From positions 1 through 6,550 of the forward strand of contig CAKSZM010000083.1 of assembly GCA_934525735.1 (NCBI GenBank): 6,550 nt of DNA. Direction: 5' to 3'. Of this stretch, positions 1 through 6,474 are shown piece by piece. Source of the DNA: an uncultured Faecalibacterium sp. GTDB taxonomy: Bacteria; Bacillota; Clostridia; Oscillospirales; Ruminococcaceae. Both the position numbers and the translations under genes were made by a program. The first letter of the stretch is position 1, and the number at the start of each line of letters is the position of its first letter. The notes below the pieces were generated by a model that was not told the DNA's origin, did not search any database, and saw only the letters and a program-made list of their open reading frames with translations.

Positions 1-351
1 TACCACAAAAAGACCGGCACCACCGTGCTGCTGGTGTCCCACAGCATGGAGGACATTGCCAAGTACGCCAACCGCGTGCTGGTGATGAGCAACAAGAAAA
101 TCGCCATGTACGACACCGTGGAAAAGGTGTTTGCCCGTGCGCCGGAACTGCTGGAGCTGGGTCTTTCCGTGCCGCAGGTGACGAAAATTTTCCTCAAGCT
201 GCGGCAGATGGGCGTGGATGTGCCGGCCGACGTGTACACCGTTCCCTATGCCGTCAAGATGATCCTGGAGGCCAAGCGCCGCCGGGATGCGGGCGAAAGC
301 CTTGTGCTGCCCCGCGAGAATGCAACGAAAGGGGGCGCTGACAAATGCTGA
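1..351 (+). CDS. ecfA2: ECF transporter ATPase EcfA2 (CbiO-type), C-terminal part
   Basis: This is the last 116 residues of an ABC-type ATPase; the reading frame is open from the first base, so the 5' part (Walker A, Q-loop, signature, Walker B) lies outside the window. The visible part starts with the strand before the switch region and the H-loop histidine in VLLVSHSMEDIAKYANRVLV (His at visible residue 14). The tail, with the motifs GLSVPQVTK and YTVPYAV, is typical of energy-coupling-factor ATPases rather than of ordinary importers. The family hydrolyses ATP at the inner face of the membrane and, paired with EcfA1 and EcfT, energises several vitamin or metal-binding S components. The EcfA2 rather than EcfA1 assignment rests on its place directly before ecfT and on the SHSMEDIAKYA wording. 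It overlaps ecfT by 7 bases, which implies translational coupling. The family is certain and the paralogue likely. Confidence 0.93.
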   Translation, partial: YHKKTGTTVLLVSHSMEDIAKYANRVLVMSNKKIAMYDTVEKVFARAPELLELGLSVPQVTKIFLKLRQMGVDVPADVYTVPYAVKMILEAKRRRDAGESLVLPRENATKGGADKC

Positions 352-1160
352 GAGATATCACCATCGGCCAGCACTTCCCGGGCAACAGTCTGGTGCACCG
401 GTTCGACCCGCGCCTGAAGCTGGTGCTGACCATTGCCTACATCGTGCTGCTGTTTGCAGCGTCCAACCCGCTGGGGCTGGCTCTTTCCATCCTGTTCCTT
501 GCAGCGATGTACAAGGTGGCAAAGATCCCGGCCAAAATGATCCTCAAGAGCCTCAAGCCCATCCTGCCCATCGTGATCTTCACGGCGGTGCTGAACCTGT
601 TCTTTGTGACCGGCGAGGGCGACCCGCTGGTCAAGCTGGGTTTTCTGACCATTTACGCCGAGGGCGTGCGCTATGCTGTGCTGATGGCGGTGCGCGTGAT
701 GGCGCTGATCGCGGGCACCAGCCTGCTCACCTACACCACCAGCCCCATCGTGCTGACCGATGCCATCGAGCAGCTGCTCAAGCCCCTTGGCAAGCTGCAC
801 TTCCCGGTGCATGAGCTGGCCATGATGATGAGCATCGCCCTGCGGTTCATCCCAACTCTGATCGAGGAGACCGACAAGATCATGAACGCCCAGAAAGCCC
901 GCGGCGCCCAGCTGGATACCGGCAAGATGACCGACCGGGTCAAGGCGCTGGTGCCGGTGCTGATCCCGCTGTTCATCTCGGCATTCCGCCGGGCGGACGA
1001 GCTGGCCATGGCCATGGAGTGCCGCTGCTACCGCGGCGGCGACGGCCGCACCCGGCTCAAGGTGCTGCGGTGCGAAAAGCAGGATTATATCGATCTTGCC
1101 GTGTGCATCGCCTGCTTTGCGGTCATTCTGGCCTCCCGGCTGGTGTTCCCGAATTTTTAA
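345..1160 (+). CDS. ecfT: ECF transporter transmembrane component EcfT
   Basis: This 271-residue integral membrane protein has the usual length for EcfT. Hydrophobic segments lie near residues 24-40, 42-57, 72-88, 108-130 and 248-267. Between them, about residues 150-235, is the cytoplasmic helical domain that grips the two ATPases. Its first coupling motif is intact (ARG, residues 185-187). The second, in AMAMECRCYRGGDGRTR, reads Cys-Arg-Cys at 226-228 instead of Ala-Arg-Gly but keeps the arginine. In the family these motifs pass ATPase movement to the scaffold, which topples the substrate-binding S component. The ATG lies inside the end of ecfA2, with a purine-rich GAAAGGGGG nine bases upstream, so the start is well supported. 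No S-component gene is nearby, as expected for a shared (group II) ECF module. Identification is firm. Confidence 0.95.
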   Translation: MLRDITIGQHFPGNSLVHRFDPRLKLVLTIAYIVLLFAASNPLGLALSILFLAAMYKVAKIPAKMILKSLKPILPIVIFTAVLNLFFVTGEGDPLVKLGFLTIYAEGVRYAVLMAVRVMALIAGTSLLTYTTSPIVLTDAIEQLLKPLGKLHFPVHELAMMMSIALRFIPTLIEETDKIMNAQKARGAQLDTGKMTDRVKALVPVLIPLFISAFRRADELAMAMECRCYRGGDGRTRLKVLRCEKQDYIDLAVCIACFAVILASRLVFPNF

Positions 1161-1182
1161 GGGAGCATGACGCTCCGCTGGG

Positions 1183-1228
1183 CCAGAGGACAAGAGGGGC
1201 GTTTCGACGCGCCCCTCTCATCCTCTGG
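1183..1228. repeat. Two-tier 46-base inverted repeat
   Basis: The outer stem CCAGAGGA (1183-1190) pairs perfectly with TCCTCTGG (1221-1228). The inner stem AGAGGGGCG (1193-1201) pairs with CGCCCCTCT (1210-1218). The two tiers are separated by a symmetric CA/CA internal loop, and the 8-base apical loop is TTTCGACG. An alternative inner fold closes CGT/ACG over TTCG with a CG bulge. No T run follows on either strand, so it does not look like a standard intrinsic terminator. It may be a dispersed palindromic repeat or part of a structured RNA. Confidence 0.8.
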
Positions 1229-1248
1229 ACTCCACTTACCCCTGACGA

Positions 1249-1271
1249 GAAAGGGGCTGCTCGCCCCTTTC
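1249..1271. repeat. Perfect 9-bp hairpin
   Basis: GAAAGGGGC (1249-1257) and GCCCCTTTC (1263-1271) form a perfect stem around the loop TGCTC. It lies 20 bases after the larger palindrome and 19 bases before the next one, so it appears to belong to the same composite repeat region. No U tract follows the stem, so a terminator role is doubtful. Confidence 0.75.
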
Positions 1272-1290
1272 AGACCCCAAAGCTGAAGTC

Positions 1291-1350
1291 AGAACGCAAA
1301 AAGCTGGCGCTGTGCCAGTCGGCACTATCGCCGGACGCTTTTTGCGTTCT
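1291..1350. repeat. 60-base nested palindrome, possible bidirectional terminator or dispersed repeat
   Basis: A perfect 14-bp outer stem joins AGAACGCAAAAAGC (1291-1304) to GCTTTTTGCGTTCT (1337-1350). Inside it, GGCG (1306-1309) pairs with CGCC (1329-1332), and GTGCC (1312-1316) pairs with GGCAC (1321-1325) around the tetraloop AGTC. The GC-rich inner hairpin is flanked by an A5 run on one side and a T5 run (1339-1343) on the other. It could therefore end transcription from either direction. Equally, its length and perfection fit a REP/MITE-like intergenic repeat. It ends 40 bases before the truA start. Confidence 0.8.
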
Positions 1351-1390
1351 TCCGATTTGAAACGATGATACGGGAAAGCAGCATTTATTC

Positions 1391-2155
1391 ATGAACTTTT
1401 TACTGACCCTTGCCTACGACGGCACGAACTACTGCGGCTTTCAGGTGCAGCCCAACGGGCGCAGCGTGGCCGAGACCTTTCAGGACGGGCTGGAAGCCGT
1501 GCTGGGTACCCGGCCCGATATCAAGGGCTGCAGCCGCACCGATGCCGGGGTGCATGCGCTGGGCTTCCGGCTCAACTTCCACGCTGACACCCGCATCCCG
1601 ACCCAGAAGCTTCCGCTGGCGCTGAACCAGCATCTGCCGCCGGATATCCGGGTACTGGATGCGCAGCTTGTACCGGAGGATTTCCATGCCCGGTATGCAG
1701 CGCACACCAAGACTTACCTGTACCGCATCCACAACCACCCCATCGATTCACCCTTTGACGCGGCCTACTATACCCGGGTGCCGAAGCGCCTGGACGAAGC
1801 GAAAATGCAGGCGGCAGCACAGCAGTTCATGGGCAGGCACGATTTTCTGGCCCTGTGCGCTGCGGGCAGCTCGGCTGCAGCTCACGGCGACACGGTGCGC
1901 ACCATCACCGACTGCCATGTCACCCGGCGGGGCGATGAGATCGACATTGAGGTGACGGCGGACGGCTACCTCTATAATATGGTGCGCATTCTGGCAGGCA
2001 CTCTCTGCGAAGCGGGAGCCGGCCGACTGCAGCCGGAGGAGATCCCGGCCATTCTGGCCAGCCGCGACCGCAGCCGCGCCGGGCCGACCCTGCCTGCAAA
2101 GGGCCTGTTTTTAAAGTGCGTGGAATACCCGGAAATGAAGGAGAACCATTCATGA
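1391..2155 (+). CDS. truA: tRNA pseudouridine(38-40) synthase TruA
   Basis: TruA isomerises uridines 38, 39 and 40 in the tRNA anticodon arm to pseudouridine; it acts in the cytoplasm as a dimer and needs no cofactor. The protein is 254 residues, normal for the family, and collinear from end to end. It opens with LLTLAYDGTNYCGFQVQ (family YDGT.Y.GFQ.Q). The catalytic aspartate is D51 in SRTDAGVHA, the conserved tyrosine is near Y111 in KTYLYRI, and the active-site arginine is R199 in YNMVRI. The end carries the family signature DRSRAGPTLPAKGLFL. The ATG at 1391 fits the usual N terminus, although the ribosome site is weak (GGGAAA, 13 bases upstream). Its final ATGA overlaps the next gene. Separation from ecfT by a palindrome-rich gap suggests it has its own promoter, but I could not identify a convincing one. 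Confidence 0.96.
   Translation: MNFLLTLAYDGTNYCGFQVQPNGRSVAETFQDGLEAVLGTRPDIKGCSRTDAGVHALGFRLNFHADTRIPTQKLPLALNQHLPPDIRVLDAQLVPEDFHARYAAHTKTYLYRIHNHPIDSPFDAAYYTRVPKRLDEAKMQAAAQQFMGRHDFLALCAAGSSAAAHGDTVRTITDCHVTRRGDEIDIEVTADGYLYNMVRILAGTLCEAGAGRLQPEEIPAILASRDRSRAGPTLPAKGLFLKCVEYPEMKENHS
2138..2154 (+). promoter_or_regulatory. Ribosome binding site fixing the start of the DUF5711-like gene
   Basis: AAGGAG at 2138-2143, inside the end of truA, sits eight bases before the ATG at 2152. This spacing favours ATG 2152 over an in-frame GTG at 2116, which has no such site and would add 12 residues. The ATG shares the sequence ATGA with the truA stop, so ribosomes finishing truA can restart here. Confidence 0.75.
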
Positions 2156-3375
2156 GCAAAATCCGACGCGGCGGCCGTTCCCATTCGGATGGGAGCGAGC
2201 CGCTTTCGGCCGGGCGGGTCGAATACCTCGAAGCCGCCCGTGCCCGTGCCCGCAATAAAAATATCCGCCGCACCGTGGTCATCGTGGCGGTGCTGACGCT
2301 GTTCATCCTGTTTGCCACCGGCGCGGTGGGATCTTCCATTGCGCGGGCCAAGGATGCGGTGGACGCGGTGCACATCGCACTGACCCCGGCATCCGGCTGG
2401 CCGCAGCAGACCGGCATCGTGGACCCGGATGTCGTGGTGCCAATGTCCGGCAGTTTTGTGGAGCTGGGCGGCGACAGCTGCGCGGTCTACAGCCTGAACG
2501 GAACAAAGCTCAACAGCATCCAGAGCGGCTATGCCCGCCCGGCCATTGCTGTGGGCAAGACCCGCTTTGTGCTGTACAACCGCTCCGGCAGTGAGCTGCG
2601 GGTGGAGAGCCGCACCCAGAACCTGTACACCAAGACCATGGACAGCAGCATCTATCTGTGCGCTGTGGCCAATGCCGGGCAGGTGGCTGTTGCCACCGAC
2701 GACCCGGAGAGCGTGGCAAAACTGACCATCTACAATGCCGCCATGGAGCAGGTGCTGAGCTGGAACCTGACCAGCGAGCAGGGCACGCCTCTGCGCATGG
2801 CCTTCTCGCCGGACAGCCGCCGCATCGCGGTGGCGGCGGTGACCGCCAGCGGCGGACAGCTGACCGAAAATCTCTATGTGCTGGGTCTCTCGCAGGGGGA
2901 CCCGGTACTTGTCACTTCCGAAAACAGCGTGCCTCAGTGGCTGGGATGGCTCTCCGGCGACACGATTCTGGCGGTCTATGAGAACCGGGCTGTGCTGTAC
3001 AACGCCGCCGGCGGAGAAAAGGCCAGTTATGATTTCGGCGGCGGAACGCTGGCCAGTGTGTCCAGCGTCAGCAGCGGTGTGGCCCTTCTGCTGCGCAACG
3101 GCCAGACCTGCACCGCCGTTTTGACGGACAAAAACCTCGGCGTGCAGTACAGCGGCAGCGTCCTTGCCGCCAACAGCATCGTGCGCACGGCGGATGCGTT
3201 CTATCTGCTGACCGACAGCACGGTGGAGTGCTTCAATACCAGCGGAGAATTCCAGTGGAATCAGGCATTTTCGGCCCGGCCGCAGGCGCTGATCCCCGGC
3301 AAAAAGCTGATCGTTCTCACCGGAAACACCGCGCAGGTGCTCACCCCGCCGGAGGCGGCGTCCAGTGCTTCGTGA
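2152..3375 (+). CDS. Membrane-anchored beta-propeller-like protein, DUF5711-like, function unknown
   Basis: This 407-residue protein has a basic, Arg-rich cytoplasmic N terminus (residues 1-40) and a single membrane helix at about 41-60 (VVIVAVLTLFILFATGAVG). The remaining 345 residues would lie outside the membrane by the positive-inside rule. That domain is a series of short beta-strand repeats such as AVYSLNGTKL, FVLYNRSGSELRV, MAFSPDSRRIAVA, AVLYNAAGGEK and ECFNTSGEFQW, which is the look of a WD40/PQQ-like propeller. MAFSPDSRRIAVA resembles the TolB/WD40 blade motif. No catalytic motif is visible. Similar proteins in clostridia are annotated as DUF5711; I recall this from family style and did not search. 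It is translationally coupled to truA and precedes cvpA. A role in envelope sensing or scaffolding is plausible but unproven. The gene is surely real; its function is unknown. Confidence 0.85.
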   Translation: MSKIRRGGRSHSDGSEPLSAGRVEYLEAARARARNKNIRRTVVIVAVLTLFILFATGAVGSSIARAKDAVDAVHIALTPASGWPQQTGIVDPDVVVPMSGSFVELGGDSCAVYSLNGTKLNSIQSGYARPAIAVGKTRFVLYNRSGSELRVESRTQNLYTKTMDSSIYLCAVANAGQVAVATDDPESVAKLTIYNAAMEQVLSWNLTSEQGTPLRMAFSPDSRRIAVAAVTASGGQLTENLYVLGLSQGDPVLVTSENSVPQWLGWLSGDTILAVYENRAVLYNAAGGEKASYDFGGGTLASVSSVSSGVALLLRNGQTCTAVLTDKNLGVQYSGSVLAANSIVRTADAFYLLTDSTVECFNTSGEFQWNQAFSARPQALIPGKKLIVLTGNTAQVLTPPEAASSAS

Positions 3376-3392
3376 GGAAAACCGAGGAAATG

Positions 3393-3419
3393 TTGGCACT
3401 CTTGCGGAGAAAGTGATAA
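3393..3419 (+). promoter_or_regulatory. CIRCE-like operator (probable HrcA site)
   Basis: The CIRCE consensus is TTAGCACTC-N9-GAGTGCTAA. Here TTGGCACTC (3393-3401) and AAGTGATAA (3411-3419) are separated by exactly nine bases. The left arm matches 8 of 9 consensus positions and the right arm 7 of 9. It lies in the only intergenic gap before cvpA and overlaps promoter-like hexamers, as HrcA operators commonly do. HrcA represses chaperone genes until heat stress titrates GroE away. The degenerate right arm suggests weaker binding. The match is seen in the sequence; regulation by HrcA is inferred. Confidence 0.6.
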
Positions 3420-3420
3420 A
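3393..3420 (+). promoter_or_regulatory. Probable sigma-A promoter of cvpA-clpE
   Basis: A -35 hexamer TTGGCA (3393-3398, 5 of 6 to TTGACA) and a -10 hexamer GATAAA (3415-3420, 4 of 6 to TATAAT) are 16 bases apart. The region just downstream is AT-rich (ATAAAAATTA). Initiation would fall near 3427, close to the ribosome binding site, giving a very short leader. It coincides with the CIRCE-like repeat. Being the gap between two genes on the same strand, it may supplement read-through from truA. Confidence 0.5.
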
Positions 3421-3440
3421 AATTACAGGGAAAACAAGGT

Positions 3441-4136
3441 ATGTTCAAGAATCCGTCATTTCTTTTTGATATCATATGTACAGTCGTTTGGATCGTACTG
3501 GTCGTCCGCTATGCGCGCAAAGGATTTCTTTCCTCCATCGTGCAGCTGGTGGGCAACCTGTTCAGCCTGATCGGAGCGCGGCAGCTTTCCGCCGCGTGCG
3601 CGGGCTGGGTGTTCGAGCACATGCTGGCCGGCGGCTTCCGCACACAGATCGCAGCAAGCCTTTCCGCAGACGGGGTGGTGGATCTTTCCGGCATCGCGGA
3701 AAAGTACGCAGGCTTTCTTCCGGCAAGCTTCCGGGCGTCCATCGTGGCTGCCTTTGAGCGGTCCATCGGCGCGGTGCTGGCCGACAACGCCGTGGTGCTG
3801 GCGGACTCCATTGTGGAGAACGTTTTGCAGCCGCTGCTGACCCCGGTGATCACGCTGGTGCTGTTCTTCGTGTTCTACGCACTGCTCCGGCTGCTGGTAA
3901 GCATGCTGGTGACGGTGCTGGGGCTGGTGAACAAGCTGCCGGTCATCGGTACGGTGAACCGCGGCCTCGGCTGGCTGGTGGGCAGCCTGACGGCTCTGCT
4001 GGATCTGTATCTGGTGCTGTGCGTTCTGTGGGGCATCATCGTCATCACGGGCGGCAACCTGAACGTGCTCAACGATACGGTCATGAGCAGCAGCATTTAC
4101 TATAAACTTTTCAATCTCTTCAACCCTTTCTTATAA
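3441..4136 (+). CDS. CvpA family membrane protein
   Basis: This 231-residue integral membrane protein starts with a hydrophobic helix at about residues 7-22, followed by RYARKGFLSSIVQLVG. That Lys/Arg-Gly step leading into an amphipathic helix is typical of CvpA. A more polar stretch (about 55-130) follows, longer than in the roughly 160-residue CvpA of E. coli. Two further membrane helices lie at about 134-162 and 176-203. Between them is VIGTVNRGLGWLVG, matching the family's NR.LG...G motif. E. coli CvpA is needed for colicin V production and has been tied to envelope stress and bile-salt tolerance; the molecular activity is not settled. The ATG at 3441 has AGGG (3427-3430) ten bases upstream. 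The clpE-like gene begins 24 bases after its stop, so the two are very likely co-transcribed. Confidence 0.85.
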   Translation: MFKNPSFLFDIICTVVWIVLVVRYARKGFLSSIVQLVGNLFSLIGARQLSAACAGWVFEHMLAGGFRTQIAASLSADGVVDLSGIAEKYAGFLPASFRASIVAAFERSIGAVLADNAVVLADSIVENVLQPLLTPVITLVLFFVFYALLRLLVSMLVTVLGLVNKLPVIGTVNRGLGWLVGSLTALLDLYLVLCVLWGIIVITGGNLNVLNDTVMSSSIYYKLFNLFNPFL

Positions 4137-4150
4137 AGGGCTTTGCATAA

Positions 4151-4163
4151 AGGAGGAACTATG
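4151..4163 (+). promoter_or_regulatory. Strong Shine-Dalgarno setting the clpE start
   Basis: A full AGGAGG (4151-4156) stands four bases before ATG 4161. This rules out the in-frame TTG at 4143, which lies upstream of the site. The chosen start places the first zinc-finger cysteine at residue 3, as in ClpE and McsA proteins. The spacing is on the short side. Confidence 0.8.
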
Positions 4164-6470
4164 GTCTGCATTCGATGCCAGAAACGTCCGGCGATCATCT
4201 TCATCCAGAGGATGGACAACGGGCAGATGAAGCAGGAAGGCTACTGCCTGCACTGCGCCCGGGAGCTGCACATCAAGCCGGTGGATGACCTGATGAAGCA
4301 GTTCGGGATGTCGGATCAGGATCTCGACAACATGGAGAACCGCATGGAGAGCATGATGGAGGAGATGGGCGATGCGAACCCCCTCTCCATGATGATGAAC
4401 ATGGCAAACGGCGGCGAAGACGCCGACGGGGATGACATGGACGAAGATCTTGTGCCCGGCAGCAACGCCACCTTCCCGCTTGGATTTACCAGCAGCGAAA
4501 AGAAGGACGGCGACAAAAAGGCCGACCGAAAGAACGGCAAAAAGCCGCCCAAGCGAAAATTTCTGGATACCTATTGTGAAAACCTGACCCGCAAGGCGCG
4601 GGAGGGCAAGCTGGATGATATCATCGGCCGCGACCGCGAAATTTACCGCACCATCCAGATTTTGAGCCGCCGCCAGAAGAATAACCCCTGCCTCATCGGC
4701 GAAGCAGGTGTGGGCAAGACGGCCATCGCCGAGGGCATTGCCGAGCGCATTGCCAAGGGCGATGTGCCCATCGGCCTGAAGGATAAGGAGATCTATCTGC
4801 TGGATCTGACCAGCCTTGTGGCCGGCACCCAGTTCCGCGGCCAGTTCGAGCAGCGGGTCAAGGGTTTGCTGGGCGAGGTGAAGGCGGCGGGCAACGTCAT
4901 CCTGTTCATCGATGAGATCCACACCATCACGTCCGCCGGTGAGAGCGAAGGCGCCATGAACGCCGGCAACATTCTCAAGCCCGCGCTGTCCCGCGGCGAG
5001 ATCCAGGTCATCGGTGCCACCACCTTCAACGAGTACCGCAAGTACATTGAGAAGGATCAGGCGCTGGAACGCCGTTTCCAGCCGGTGCGTGTGGAAGAGC
5101 CCAGCGTGGCCGACACCCTCGCCGTGATGAACGGCATCAAGCGCTACTACGAGCAGCACCACCATGTGCAGGTGCCTGCCGACGTGCTGAGCGCTACCGT
5201 CACCCTGAGCGAGCGGTATATCACCGACCGCTATCTGCCCGATAAGGCCATCGACCTGCTGGACGAAGCCTGCGCCTGCTGCAATCTGGCGCACCCGGTC
5301 ATCTCCGAGTATCTCGGGATGCAGAAGGAGCTGGACGCCCTGAAGCAGGAAGAAGCGGATATGGAGAATGCGGATGTCAATGAGCCCATCGACTACGAGC
5401 GTGTGGCTGAGCGCAAGACCCGCATCGCCAAACTGGAAGCAGAGCTGCCTGCCAAGCAGGCCGCAGCCAGCGAAATTCAGGTGACCATGGACGATGTGGC
5501 CAAGGTCATCGAGCTGTGGACCGGTATCCCGGCGGTGAAGATCCGTGAGACCGAGTTTGCAAAGCTGGCAAACCTCGAGGGCGAGCTGAAAAAGAAGATC
5601 ATCGGTCAGGACGAGGCCGTGCATCTGGTGGCACAGGCCATCAAGCGCAGCCGCGCCGACCTGTCCGGCCGCCGCCGTCCGGCAAGCTTTATCTTTGTCG
5701 GCCCCACCGGCGTGGGCAAGACCGAGCTGGTCAAACAGCTGGCAAACCAGCTGTTCGACGGCCCGGACCCGCTCATCCGTCTGGACATGAGCGAGTATAT
5801 GGAAAAATACGCGGTGTCCCGCATGATCGGTTCGCCTCCGGGCTATGTAGGCTACGAGGAGGCCGGCCAGCTCACCGAAAAGGTGCGCCGCCGCCCCTAC
5901 AGCGTGGTGCTGTTTGACGAGATCGAAAAGGCACACCCGGATGTGATGAACATCCTGCTGCAGATCCTGGACGAAGGCAAGATCAACGATGCGCAGGGAC
6001 GCACGGTGGATTTTTCCAACACGGTCATCTGCATGACCTCCAACGCCGGAAGCAGCGACCAGAGCGCGGGCAGCATTGGCTTTAACAAGAGCGAGGCGCA
6101 GCGCAGCGAGGAAAAGACCCGCAAGGCGCTGGCACAGTTCCTGCGGCCGGAGTTCCTTGGCCGCGTGGATGAAGTGATCGCCTTCAAGCCCCTGACCGAG
6201 GAAACCCTGCAGGGCATCGCCGCCCTGATGCTGGACGAGTACAAGCCCGGCATGGACGCCAAGGGCATCGCCTACAGCTACACCCCGGCAGCCCTTAAGG
6301 CACTGGTGAAAAAGGCCGAGGGCGGCAAGTTCGGTGCCCGCGATTTGCGCCGCGTGATCCGCAAGGCCGTGGAAGACCCCGCCGCCGAGCGCCTCATCGA
6401 CGGCACGCTTTCTTCCGGCAGTACCCTTGTGGTGGATGCCGGTGAAAACGGCGAAATTATCTTGAAGTAA
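4161..6470 (+). CDS. clpE: ClpE-type AAA+ unfoldase (Hsp100) with N-terminal zinc finger
   Basis: This 769-residue Hsp100 protein would unfold substrates with ATP and feed them to ClpP in the cytoplasm. In place of the ClpC/ClpA double-repeat N domain it has a CxxC-x22-CxxC zinc finger (C3, C6, C29, C32), the mark of ClpE. A Met-rich, acidic then Lys-rich linker spans about 50-133. AAA-1 has Walker A GEAGVGKT (180-187), Walker B ending D251-E252 and ERRF at 303-306. A short middle domain (about 383-440) follows. AAA-2 has Walker A GPTGVGKT (514-521), Walker B VVLFDE (582-587), pore loop GYVG (561-564) and sensor 2 GARDLRR (725-731). An IGF tripeptide (639-641) sits where ClpP-docking loops occur. 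All catalytic residues look intact. No clpP, ctsR, mcsA or mcsB is adjacent, and control by the upstream CIRCE-like site is likely. It would often be annotated generically as a ClpC-like ATP-binding subunit. Confidence 0.9.
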   Translation: MVCIRCQKRPAIIFIQRMDNGQMKQEGYCLHCARELHIKPVDDLMKQFGMSDQDLDNMENRMESMMEEMGDANPLSMMMNMANGGEDADGDDMDEDLVPGSNATFPLGFTSSEKKDGDKKADRKNGKKPPKRKFLDTYCENLTRKAREGKLDDIIGRDREIYRTIQILSRRQKNNPCLIGEAGVGKTAIAEGIAERIAKGDVPIGLKDKEIYLLDLTSLVAGTQFRGQFEQRVKGLLGEVKAAGNVILFIDEIHTITSAGESEGAMNAGNILKPALSRGEIQVIGATTFNEYRKYIEKDQALERRFQPVRVEEPSVADTLAVMNGIKRYYEQHHHVQVPADVLSATVTLSERYITDRYLPDKAIDLLDEACACCNLAHPVISEYLGMQKELDALKQEEADMENADVNEPIDYERVAERKTRIAKLEAELPAKQAAASEIQVTMDDVAKVIELWTGIPAVKIRETEFAKLANLEGELKKKIIGQDEAVHLVAQAIKRSRADLSGRRRPASFIFVGPTGVGKTELVKQLANQLFDGPDPLIRLDMSEYMEKYAVSRMIGSPPGYVGYEEAGQLTEKVRRRPYSVVLFDEIEKAHPDVMNILLQILDEGKINDAQGRTVDFSNTVICMTSNAGSSDQSAGSIGFNKSEAQRSEEKTRKALAQFLRPEFLGRVDEVIAFKPLTEETLQGIAALMLDEYKPGMDAKGIAYSYTPAALKALVKKAEGGKFGARDLRRVIRKAVEDPAAERLIDGTLSSGSTLVVDAGENGEIILK

Positions 6471-6474
6471 ACAA

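Larger units (their letters stand above)
1161..1390. other. Non-coding region packed with inverted repeats between ecfT and truA
   Basis: These 230 bases contain no credible gene; the open frames crossing them are shadows of ecfT. In order they hold a small hairpin (GGAGC/GCTCC, 1162-1176, loop ATGAC), a two-tier palindrome (1183-1228), a 9-bp hairpin (1249-1271) and a 60-base palindrome (1291-1350). Then come about 40 AT-richer bases leading into truA. None of the first three hairpins is followed by a T tract. In many Firmicutes ecfT and truA are contiguous, so this looks like inserted or expanded repeat sequence. It could also end ecf transcription or yield a structured RNA. Confidence 0.8.

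Noticed and set aside
246..1193. 315-codon minus-strand open frame opposite ecfT
   Set aside because: This is an antisense shadow of ecfT, rich in His, Gln and Ala, with no family features.
1019..1360. 113-codon + strand open frame crossing the palindrome region
   Set aside because: Its first half is ecfT out of frame, and the rest runs through inverted repeats. It has no ribosome site and no protein-like pattern.
1342..1369. Possible truA promoter, TTGCGT-N16-GATGAT
   Set aside because: Only 3 of 6 and 4 of 6 positions match consensus, and the -35 lies inside the 14-bp palindrome arm. This is too weak to call.
3346..3358. CCGCC-GGA-GGCGG hairpin near the end of the DUF5711-like gene
   Set aside because: It has a 5-bp stem with a 3-base loop inside codons and no T tract after it. 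This is expected by chance in GC-rich coding sequence.
1972..3399. 475-codon minus-strand open frame opposite truA and the DUF5711-like gene
   Set aside because: This is an antisense shadow in high-GC coding sequence, with no recognisable motif and low-complexity composition.
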